Positions 24,952 to 31,887 of a stretch of DNA of 46,329 nucleotides are shown one piece after another. Under the pieces are notes generated by a model, which saw only the letters and a program-made list of their open reading frames with translations, did no database searches and had not been told where the DNA came from. How positions within the stretch are numbered: position 1 is the first letter of the stretch; every line of letters begins with the position of its first letter. Origin of the DNA: an uncultured bacterium. GTDB taxonomy: Bacteria > Bacillota > Clostridia > Lachnospirales > Lachnospiraceae. A program made the position numbers and the translations under genes. The DNA lies in NCBI GenBank assembly GCA_947643145.1, contig CANRVD010000016.1:1-46329 (forward strand), given 5' to 3'.

Positions 24952-24952
24952 G

Positions 24953-25303
24953 TTAGTGCACCGACTTCGTTGGTGCACTTTTTTTTATATCGCTCAGTGC
25001 TTTTAGATACCCAATTAATTCTCCTCGGAATTCAATCTGCTTTTCTTTAGGGAGCTGGTGGATTAATGCAATCCAGTCAGCGTCTTCCTTCGTGTAATAA
25101 CAGGAAAGATTATCTGTTCCGGTGACCAGATAATCAAGGCTTACATTAAAAAAGTCTGCAATTTTAATAACAGCATCAAGAGAAGGTTTTTGTTTTCCGC
25201 TTCGCCATTTCCCTACAATCCCGTTTCCGAGGGAAAGTTTTTGGCAAAAAGCGGCATCAGAAAGACCGGAACCTTCAATCAGATTCAAAATTCTTTCGAG
25301 CAT
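24953..25303 (-). CDS. XRE-family transcriptional regulator
   Basis: This 116-residue protein has an N-terminal helix-turn-helix (about 5-60: FCQKLSLGNGIVGKWRSGKQKPSLD, then IKIADFFNVSLDYLVTG), the classical Cro/C1 pattern. A helical C-terminal region of about 50 residues follows. Upstream, a perfect 14-bp inverted repeat (25316-25329, 25346-25359) overlaps a divergent promoter, so it probably represses itself and the divergent transcript. A weak AGGAATTTTT precedes the ATG. The last residues are encoded by a plus-strand terminator stem. Confidence 0.88.
   Translation of the reverse strand: MLERILNLIEGSGLSDAAFCQKLSLGNGIVGKWRSGKQKPSLDAVIKIADFFNVSLDYLVTGTDNLSCYYTKEDADWIALIHQLPKEKQIEFRGELIGYLKALSDIKKSAPTKSVH
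24957..24986 (+). terminator. Second plus-strand terminator overlapping the XRE 3' end
   Basis: AGTGCACCGAC-TTC-GTTGGTGCACT forms an 11-bp stem followed by eight T. Read on the minus strand, the same bases encode the last residues (SAPTKSVH) of the XRE protein. Confidence 0.75.
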
Positions 25304-25315
25304 AAAAATTCCTCA

Positions 25316-25359
25316 TAGCGAATTATCTAATTTTGTCTTGACAAATAGATAATTCGCTA
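25316..25359. promoter_or_regulatory. Palindromic operator, probable XRE binding site
   Basis: TAGCGAATTATCTA (25316-25329) and its exact complement TAGATAATTCGCTA (25346-25359) flank 16 nt that are themselves nearly symmetric (TTTTGTC and GACAAA). It overlaps the -35 element and spacer of the divergent promoter. Confidence 0.75.
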
Positions 25360-25366
25360 CTATACT
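25338..25366 (+). promoter_or_regulatory. Divergent near-consensus sigma-A promoter
   Basis: TTGACA (25338-25343), a 17-bp spacer and TATACT (25361-25366). The operator covers it. It reads toward the structured leader and the first Big_2 gene. Confidence 0.8.
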
Positions 25367-25372
25367 TATAAT

Positions 25373-25552
25373 AGTGTTTGCTAGATTTGCGTATAGCATG
25401 TACTAAAATGCGCCAGCTATTGATAGTTATAGTGTGCTGAGTCAGGGTTACAGCATACTAGAAATGTTGTTAGACAAATATCTATAGCTGGCGTAGTTAA
25501 AGACATATCTTATTATTATACCATTTTTGCATTATTTTAAGCAAGTTTTTTT
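25373..25552 (+). ncRNA. Candidate structured small RNA or 5' leader
   Basis: The predicted transcript from the 25338 promoter contains a nested hairpin: outer CGCCAGCTAT/ATAGCTGGCG (25411-25420, 25484-25493) and inner AGTGTGCTG/CAGCATACT. It ends in a weak TTGC/GCAA stem and seven T (25546-25552). No open frame of useful size is inside. It may be a free small RNA controlled by the XRE protein, or the 5' untranslated region of the gene at 25618. Structure is visible; function is inference. Confidence 0.4.
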
Positions 25553-25617
25553 CGAGCGGTGTAGATGATAAGGAAACACAAGCGGTTAGCATACTAGATG
25601 TATAGGAGGGAAATGAT

Positions 25618-27102
25618 ATGAAATTTAAATGGAAAAAGCTGGCAGCAGTTGGGACAGCTATGGCGCTCTGTCTGTCTGCTGTGTCAGTACCAGTGAACGC
25701 GATGGATGCATATGTATATGTAAAAAGCATTGCGCTGAATAAGAAAGCGGTGACTCTTTATGTAGGTGCTTCGGAGAGCAAGTCTTCTGTTAAATTAAAA
25801 GCAACAGTTAAGCCAAGTATTGTAAAAGCAACCTGGATCTCTACTAATAAAAAAGTGGCATCTGTTTCCCAGAAAGGACTTGTAAAGGCAAAAAAAGCAG
25901 GAAAGACAACAATTATTGCAAAGGCAGCTTCTAGACAGGCGCGGTGCAAGGTTACGGTAAAGAAAATTGTAAGAAAAGTAAAGAAGATTACGGCTGCAAA
26001 TAAAACAATTACCGTAAATAAAGGAAAAACAAAGAAATTAAATATTACGGTGCTGCCAAAGAATGCAACCTTAAAGACAGTAACGTATAAATCGGCAAAC
26101 AAGAAAATTGCAACAGTGAGCCAGGCGGGCAAGGTAAAGGGAGTCAAGGTTGGAAGTACTAAGATTACAGTATCCGCAGTAGATGGCAGTAAGAGGAAGC
26201 TGACAATAAAGGTCAAGGTAGTAGATGGCAGTGCGGCAGAGCCAACGGATGAGCCGACGACGGAACCAACGGCAGAACCTACAGGGGAACCAACAACGGA
26301 ACCAACGGCAGAGCCGACAATGGAACCGACAACGGAGCCTACAACAGAACCTACGGCAAAGCCTCCGTTCAGTCAGGGATTTCCGGTGGATCCAACACCG
26401 GTTCCAGATGGGACACCATCTCCAGAACCATTTACAACTCCGGTGGAAGGCGAAAAGGATGAAGATGGCAATACAACATTTGAACTGGATGAAGAGACAG
26501 ATTATCTTATCAAAGCTGTAGTTGATGGAGAGGAAGTTGAACTGGTAACAAATGATGGTACTTTCTCGCCTGTTGATTCGATTTTGAAAAGGCTTGATAC
26601 AGACAAAACAATAGAAGAAATCTGTGATGCTTTTTATAAGAAAGGAACAATGGGAGGAGTGTTTACCTATACACCGGCAGCGGGTGTTGCAGTTTCTGTG
26701 GTAAAGGATGCTGATTCGAACCAGGCCAAGCTGGATATTTCAGGGATGTCTGGTGGTATGTCGGGAAAGTATGATTTTACGATGACAGAGTCGGATGGTG
26801 TATGTACGATTAGTGGACAAAAGGATGCTGACAATTATTTTGGGGCGGATGTGCAGAAAAATGCCGACGGTTCCTATACGCTTAGTAATATCGCGGGTGT
26901 ACAGGATGGAAAGCCGATGGGGCTTTTGGCGCTCCTTGGCAGTGATGCAAAGGTGAATGCATCATCCGGTGCAGGAGGCTCTAGTTTGTCGATACTTACC
27001 GGTGGAGAGCAGATTCTTCTGAGTATCGGTGAAGATGGGAATGTATCCATGAAACTTCCGGAAGCATATATGGAAAAATATCAGATTGAAATTTTTAAAT
27101 AA
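25618..27102 (+). CDS. Secreted Big_2-domain surface protein
   Basis: The protein has 494 residues. A signal peptide (KFKWKKLAAVGTAMALCLSAV.., cleavage near VNA) is followed by two Big_2 immunoglobulin-like domains (about 33-115 and 118-200). Both carry the family's KKVASVSQKGLVKAKKAGKTTI-type strand. A linker of repeated EPT units (about 203-245) leads to a C-terminal globular region (about 270-494) that I do not recognise. No LPxTG anchor is present. AGGAGG precedes the ATG. It is probably attached to the wall or released; its position next to polysaccharide genes suggests a surface role. Confidence 0.85.
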   Translation: MKFKWKKLAAVGTAMALCLSAVSVPVNAMDAYVYVKSIALNKKAVTLYVGASESKSSVKLKATVKPSIVKATWISTNKKVASVSQKGLVKAKKAGKTTIIAKAASRQARCKVTVKKIVRKVKKITAANKTITVNKGKTKKLNITVLPKNATLKTVTYKSANKKIATVSQAGKVKGVKVGSTKITVSAVDGSKRKLTIKVKVVDGSAAEPTDEPTTEPTAEPTGEPTTEPTAEPTMEPTTEPTTEPTAKPPFSQGFPVDPTPVPDGTPSPEPFTTPVEGEKDEDGNTTFELDEETDYLIKAVVDGEEVELVTNDGTFSPVDSILKRLDTDKTIEEICDAFYKKGTMGGVFTYTPAAGVAVSVVKDADSNQAKLDISGMSGGMSGKYDFTMTESDGVCTISGQKDADNYFGADVQKNADGSYTLSNIAGVQDGKPMGLLALLGSDAKVNASSGAGGSSLSILTGGEQILLSIGEDGNVSMKLPEAYMEKYQIEIFK

Positions 27103-27114
27103 TGATTCGATGCT

Positions 27115-27159
27115 GGTATCATCCAATTTAACTTCCGAAGTAATAAGTTGGATGATACC
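27115..27159. repeat. Hairpin carrying the CCGAAGTAATA motif in its loop
   Basis: GGTATCATCCAATTTA pairs with TAAGTTGGATGATACC (16 pairs, one G-U). The loop holds ACTTCCGAAGT. There is no T run, so it is not a classical terminator. Confidence 0.6.
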
Positions 27160-27195
27160 GGAGCTAAACTGTCAGAAACGGCATGGAGGATGATT

Positions 27196-28089
27196 GTGAA
27201 AAGAGAACGAAAAAAGAGATGGATTAGTTTGATGCTTATTATCAGCCTGCTTCTGTGCAGCAGAAGCAGTGTCTGTGCCGCGTCAAAAAAGATGTCGGTC
27301 AAATTAAGCAAAAAAACGTGCTCCATTGCTGTTGGCAGTAAATTTAAGCTAAAGGCAGCAATACAGGGCAAGGTAAAAGGTGTAAAAATTACGTTTAAAA
27401 GCTTAAATAAAAAGATAGCCAGTGTCAGCAAAAAGGGAGTTGTAACAGGAAAAAAGGCAGGTAAGGCCAAAATCAAGGCTTCCATTCAGGAGAAAAAGAT
27501 ATCTGCTGTATGTGTTGTTACGGTGAAGAAAAATTCTGTTAAAGAGAATAAGCCGGAGGTAAGCAAAAAACCGTCTGCTACGATAGCACCAGACAGCACA
27601 GAGGCACCGAATGAGACGGAAAAGCCACAAAGCACGGCAAAACCGCAAAATACGGCAGAGCCAGAAGCTACAACAGAACCGTCTGCTTCCAAAGAGCCGA
27701 ATCAGACATCTGTTCCTGTCATATCATCCGATACGCTGTTAGTTCTTGTGAAGTATGACAAAGACAAGGATATGACGGTATTCTTGCTGAACAGAGGCTA
27801 TGAAGGGAAAGTGCATATTAGTTTTCAGGATGAAACCTTTACCATGTCAGGAAAAGTAAAAGAAGCATTACTGATTCTTCAGAACAGTTATATTACGAAG
27901 ACAAATCATGCCGGTACAATCAAAGTGAGCAGAGTATACCCTGAAACAAACTGGTCACTGGAGGATTTGAGGACGAATACAGTGTATTCTATGTCGATTG
28001 AGACAAAGAATACGTATGATACGTCATATAAAAACTGTGGGGCAATTTATTTTCAGGGGGATGTTACCTCTGTAATTGGTGTGTATTAA
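27196..28089 (+). CDS. Second secreted Big_2-domain protein
   Basis: This 298-residue protein has a signal peptide (KKRWISLMLIISLLLCSRS, cleavage near VCA) and one Big_2-like domain with KKIASVSKKGVVTGKKAGKA. A Thr/Pro/Glu-rich linker follows, then a C-terminal domain of about 120 residues (from LLVLVKYDKDKD) that I do not recognise. The GTG at 27196 lies 6 nt after GGAGG. The ATG at 27190 is immediately beside that site and too close. It is clearly related to the preceding protein, likely by duplication of the N-terminal part. Confidence 0.82.
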   Translation: MKRERKKRWISLMLIISLLLCSRSSVCAASKKMSVKLSKKTCSIAVGSKFKLKAAIQGKVKGVKITFKSLNKKIASVSKKGVVTGKKAGKAKIKASIQEKKISAVCVVTVKKNSVKENKPEVSKKPSATIAPDSTEAPNETEKPQSTAKPQNTAEPEATTEPSASKEPNQTSVPVISSDTLLVLVKYDKDKDMTVFLLNRGYEGKVHISFQDETFTMSGKVKEALLILQNSYITKTNHAGTIKVSRVYPETNWSLEDLRTNTVYSMSIETKNTYDTSYKNCGAIYFQGDVTSVIGVY

Positions 28090-28120
28090 GGAAATTGCCC
28101 TGTTTGGAATGGAGGAAGAG

Positions 28121-29683
28121 ATGAGGCAGGCGTTTGGCAGGATTTTGGCTGGAGTGGCAGCGGTTTTGTGTGTGGCATCGGTTGCCTGTGCGGCAGGAAT
28201 TAATGCGAACGAACAGCGTGTTTTAAGTGAGGTCTCAAAACCGTTTTCCTATAATGGAAAAACCTATTTGGTAAAGAGTCAGAATATCGCAGAGGGCAGA
28301 TCCATGCTGTCAGATGAGGATATTGATTTGACGGCTGCGGAAGCAAATGAATGTATCAGCCGGTTCCGCCAGAGTTATGAGGAGCTGGTATCGGAAGGAT
28401 ATTGTGAGGAGCAGGCCGGAAGTGAACAGACAGAGCCTGATATACAGGCAAGTCCTGCAAGAAAGCATTCAAAGCAGGAGGCAGCAATTAATAAAGAATA
28501 TCTGAAACAAATGCTCGGCAGTCCCGGGAAAGAAAAAGCGGAAAAGAAACCTGCTGTGGAAGGAGAAACAGAGGTCAGAGCTTCTCTGGCACAGGCATCT
28601 CCAGCACCAACAGCGGATGTCTGGCTGGAAAATGATACCACAGAAGAAGTTATGGAGTTTGACAGTCAGGATATCAGCAATGCTGTCGGAAGGCAGCTTA
28701 CCATATCATATGATAAAAAGGAATTAAAGATATCAGGGAAAGAGGAGAAGGAAGAAATTGACAGATATACGAAGCAGGGATTACGCATTTGGAAAATTAT
28801 TTTTCTAATCCTCTCCGTTTTTACAGGAATCGTGATGGTAAGCATGCTTGGCTGCATTGGAATGATGAACAGGCACCGCAGAAGAAAAAGAGGGGTGAAA
28901 AAAGTATTTGCAGTATTGGCAGGGATTTGTGTTACCGGCTGGTTCTCTTTTCTTCTGATTGCCTGTGGTTTGTTTTTTGGTGTGTATAGTAAAAGCGGTA
29001 TACACCGTCAGTTAATGGAAAGCGATTATTTTACCGGAGTTGCACAGATGGTGCAGACACAGACGGTAGAAAGGCTTATGCACAAAGAGTATGACAGAGC
29101 GATAGCAGAAGAAGTTTTTCATTTATCGAATATATACATAGAGGAAAAGCAATATATTGATGATGTGCTTTCCGGTAGGAAGGATGCAAGTGTTTCCGTT
29201 GAAAAGATTCATTCGCTGTTAGAGGAAAAGCTTAGGCAGGAGGATAGTGCTGCAGATGCAGAGTTAGTCGCGTCGATTGAAACAGATTATAAGAATATTC
29301 TGCACTTTGAACTGGGAAAGCGGCTACGAATTAGCAAGGAAGCATGGCTTCCGTGGTTTTATCTGACAGCCGCCGCCGGAGTTGCGGTATCTGCTTTTCT
29401 CGCAGTTTTAGTGTGGATTATGTATGGACACTGGTATAAGGTGGCACAGGTACACGGAAGCGGGCTGTTTGTGGCCTCGCTTGCTGTAACAGCGGCTGCT
29501 GTCGCGGCAGGAACCAGCCGAATCGAAGAAAAGTTTTTTGTAAAACCAGCATTTTATTATGAATTTATCAAAAAATATATCCGGTGGGATATTCAGGTTT
29601 TTTTCTATGTCGGGTGTACGGGACTGCTTCTTGCGGCTGGTATACTTGCAATCAAGATGCATTATAAAAAAATGTATCATTAG
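28121..29683 (+). CDS. Uncharacterised membrane protein at the head of the polysaccharide operon
   Basis: The family is not recognised. The protein has 520 residues. A signal-like hydrophobic N-terminus (to VACAAG) precedes an extracytoplasmic region of about 200 residues that is rich in Glu/Lys/Ser. Membrane helices lie at about 222-245, 262-288, 411-436, 447-466 and 492-512, with a helical extracellular loop of about 120 residues between the second and third. The ATG at 28121 has GGAGG 5 nt upstream. It is followed 15 nt later by cpsB, so it is probably in the same operon. Confidence 0.78.
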   Translation: MRQAFGRILAGVAAVLCVASVACAAGINANEQRVLSEVSKPFSYNGKTYLVKSQNIAEGRSMLSDEDIDLTAAEANECISRFRQSYEELVSEGYCEEQAGSEQTEPDIQASPARKHSKQEAAINKEYLKQMLGSPGKEKAEKKPAVEGETEVRASLAQASPAPTADVWLENDTTEEVMEFDSQDISNAVGRQLTISYDKKELKISGKEEKEEIDRYTKQGLRIWKIIFLILSVFTGIVMVSMLGCIGMMNRHRRRKRGVKKVFAVLAGICVTGWFSFLLIACGLFFGVYSKSGIHRQLMESDYFTGVAQMVQTQTVERLMHKEYDRAIAEEVFHLSNIYIEEKQYIDDVLSGRKDASVSVEKIHSLLEEKLRQEDSAADAELVASIETDYKNILHFELGKRLRISKEAWLPWFYLTAAAGVAVSAFLAVLVWIMYGHWYKVAQVHGSGLFVASLAVTAAAVAAGTSRIEEKFFVKPAFYYEFIKKYIRWDIQVFFYVGCTGLLLAAGILAIKMHYKKMYH

Positions 29684-29698
29684 CAGAGGGTAGCAGAG

Positions 29699-30427
29699 AT
29701 GACAGGATATTATGATATGCATACCCATATCCTTCCGGGGGTAGACGATGGTGCAAGGGATTTGCAGGAGACGATGGAAATGCTTTATCAGGCTTATTTG
29801 GAAGGAATCCGTCATATTGTTGTAACACCTCACTTTGCACTGGACAGTAGAAATATGCCAGTCAGGGAGCTGATGGATAAGTTTGAGGAAGTAAAGAGAG
29901 TGGCGCTTCACACGGTTCCCGCAATGGATTTTTCCCTGGGAAATGAGCTTATGAACAGTACAGGAATGGTAAATGCGCTAAATGAAGGCAGGGCGCTTAC
30001 ATTAGGGGGAACCTCTTACATACTGGTAGAGTTTTTACCAAAGGATAGTTACAGGAAAATATATGCTTCCCTGCACAATTATATTATGAATGGCTATATT
30101 CCAATTGTGGCACATGTGGAGCGTTATGATGCGCTTATTCGCAGAACAGACAGGATGGATGAACTTATCAATATAGGGGTTCTTTTTCAAATGAATACAA
30201 ACAGCCTGGTTGGAGGAAAACGCCGCAGGAATGTATCGTATCACAGAATGCTGTTAGAGGAAGGTTATATCCATCTGCTTGGAAGTGACTGCCATAGGAG
30301 TGACAGCCGCAGCCCTTTGATGAGAGGGGCTTTGCAGGATTTGCCGGGAGAGCTTTTAAACAGCGGTGCCATGCAGGCAGTCCTAGCGGAAAATCCGAAA
30401 AAGATTCTTGCAGATAAATATATTTGA
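29699..30427 (+). CDS. cpsB: CpsB/CapC-type protein-tyrosine phosphatase (PHP fold)
   Basis: This 242-residue manganese-dependent phosphatase removes phosphate from the tyrosine kinase CpsD. The PHP metal motifs are present: DMHTHILPGVDDGA at the start, TPHF, NEL, HVERY and SDCHR. Its length matches the family. It directly precedes cpsC and cpsD as in many Firmicute capsule loci. Confidence 0.93.
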   Translation: MTGYYDMHTHILPGVDDGARDLQETMEMLYQAYLEGIRHIVVTPHFALDSRNMPVRELMDKFEEVKRVALHTVPAMDFSLGNELMNSTGMVNALNEGRALTLGGTSYILVEFLPKDSYRKIYASLHNYIMNGYIPIVAHVERYDALIRRTDRMDELINIGVLFQMNTNSLVGGKRRRNVSYHRMLLEEGYIHLLGSDCHRSDSRSPLMRGALQDLPGELLNSGAMQAVLAENPKKILADKYI

Positions 30428-30438
30428 AGGAGTATGGA

Positions 30439-31188
30439 ATGGAGAAGCAGGATAATGAAGAAATAGAAATTAACCTTTTAGAGCTTTATGGCGTGCTAAG
30501 GGAAAAGATAGTGAGTATCCTTGTTTCGGCGGTTATTTTTGCTACGCTTTTTGGATTTGGAACTCTCTTTTTAATTGAGCCAAAGTACGAATCCACGGCC
30601 AAACTCTATATTGTCAGCCAGACGTCAGGCATCACTTCCCTGACGGATTTGCAGGTGGGAAGCCAGTTGGCGCAGGATTATATTGTGCTGGTAGAAAGCA
30701 GGCCGGTACTTGAGAAAGTAATTGAAAACCTTTCCCTGCGCCTGACTTATGAGGAACTTTTGGAGATGCTTACCCTGAACAATCCAAACGATACGCATAT
30801 TCTGGAGATTACCGTCAGAACGGATGACCCGTATATGGCAAAGGAGATTGTTGATGAGACAAGTAAAGTGTCGGGAGAGAGAATTGCAGCAATTATGAAT
30901 ATCAGTGAGCCGACAGCCGTCGAGTATGGACATTTGGAAGACAGCCCATGCAGCCCGAATGTCAAAAAAAATATTGTTTTTGGCGCATTAGCTGGTATTT
31001 TTCTAAGCGTGGCATTCATTATTGTCTCCTATCTGCTGAATGATTTGATTTGTACAGAAGCAGATATTGAGAAATACCTTGGACTGAATACCTTAGGAAT
31101 GATTCCGGTAGAGGAAGGCACGACAAGACAGATGATGATTGATAAGAGAAAGAGAGGAAGGTGGAGATTTGGGGCAGGTAACCTTTGA
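30439..31188 (+). CDS. cpsC: Capsule chain-length regulator CpsC (Wzz-type)
   Basis: This 249-residue membrane protein has helices at about 27-47 and 182-203 and an extracellular Wzz domain between them. It activates the CpsD kinase and controls polymer length. The ATG at 30439 lies 6 nt after AAGGAG, 12 nt after cpsB. An earlier TTG at 30424 is in frame but overlaps cpsB. The end overlaps cpsD by 20 nt. Confidence 0.9.
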   Translation: MEKQDNEEIEINLLELYGVLREKIVSILVSAVIFATLFGFGTLFLIEPKYESTAKLYIVSQTSGITSLTDLQVGSQLAQDYIVLVESRPVLEKVIENLSLRLTYEELLEMLTLNNPNDTHILEITVRTDDPYMAKEIVDETSKVSGERIAAIMNISEPTAVEYGHLEDSPCSPNVKKNIVFGALAGIFLSVAFIIVSYLLNDLICTEADIEKYLGLNTLGMIPVEEGTTRQMMIDKRKRGRWRFGAGNL

Positions 31189-31882
31189 GATACGCAAGAA
31201 AATGGATTACAGAACCAGTGAGGCATATAAGTCCCTGCGTACCAATATCCAGTTCTGCGGGGCAGATGTAAAGGTCATCAGCTTTACAAGCTGTACGCCA
31301 AATGAAGGAAAATCCAGTATCAGCTTCAATCTGGCGGTTTCCTTTGCAGAAAGTGGGAAAAAGGTGATTTTGATTGATGCAGATATGCGGAAATCCGTGC
31401 TTGCAGGGCGCTACAAGGTTGGAAGCATCAAGGGCGGCCTCGCTCATTTCCTTGCCGGACAGAAGGCGCTTAACGATGTGTGTATGCAGACAGATATTGA
31501 AAATATGGATATTATATTTTCCGGGCCGTTTGTTCCCAATCCGGCGGAGCTGTTAGAAAGTGAACTCTTTTCCAGATTAATTTCATACTGCCGGAAAAAG
31601 TACGACTATGTTCTGATTGACACCCCGCCGCTTGGGTCGGTCATTGACAGCGCAATTGTTGCAGGAGAAGTGGATGGTGCGGTGATTGTTATTGAAGCGG
31701 ATGCCATTAGCTATCATTTCGTCCAGCAGGTAAAAAAACAGCTTGAGCGGAGCAATGTAAGAGTGCTGGGTGCTGTTTTGAATAAAGTACCGCTTGAGAA
31801 GGGGAAATATGGTTATGGAAAATACGGAAAGTATTATAGCAGATACTATGGTGATTATTACGGAAAGTATGGAGCAGAATGA
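31169..31882 (+). CDS. cpsD: Capsular tyrosine-protein kinase CpsD
   Basis: This 237-residue BY-kinase has Walker A TPNEGKSS, Walker A' VILIDADMR and Walker B YVLIDTPPLGS. The tyrosine-rich tail (YGYGKYGKYYSRYYGDYYG) is the autophosphorylation cluster. It works with CpsC and CpsB to tune polymer export. The start is taken as TTG 31169 after AAGGTGG; the longer frame begins with TTG 31139, so the exact start is uncertain. Confidence 0.9.
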   Translation: MGQVTFEIRKKMDYRTSEAYKSLRTNIQFCGADVKVISFTSCTPNEGKSSISFNLAVSFAESGKKVILIDADMRKSVLAGRYKVGSIKGGLAHFLAGQKALNDVCMQTDIENMDIIFSGPFVPNPAELLESELFSRLISYCRKKYDYVLIDTPPLGSVIDSAIVAGEVDGAVIVIEADAISYHFVQQVKKQLERSNVRVLGAVLNKVPLEKGKYGYGKYGKYYSRYYGDYYGKYGAE

Positions 31883-31887
31883 GGTAA

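Noticed and set aside
26240-26365. Short direct repeats resembling a repeat array
   Set aside because: They encode the EPT-rich linker of the Big_2 protein in frame; spacing is not CRISPR-like and there are no spacers.
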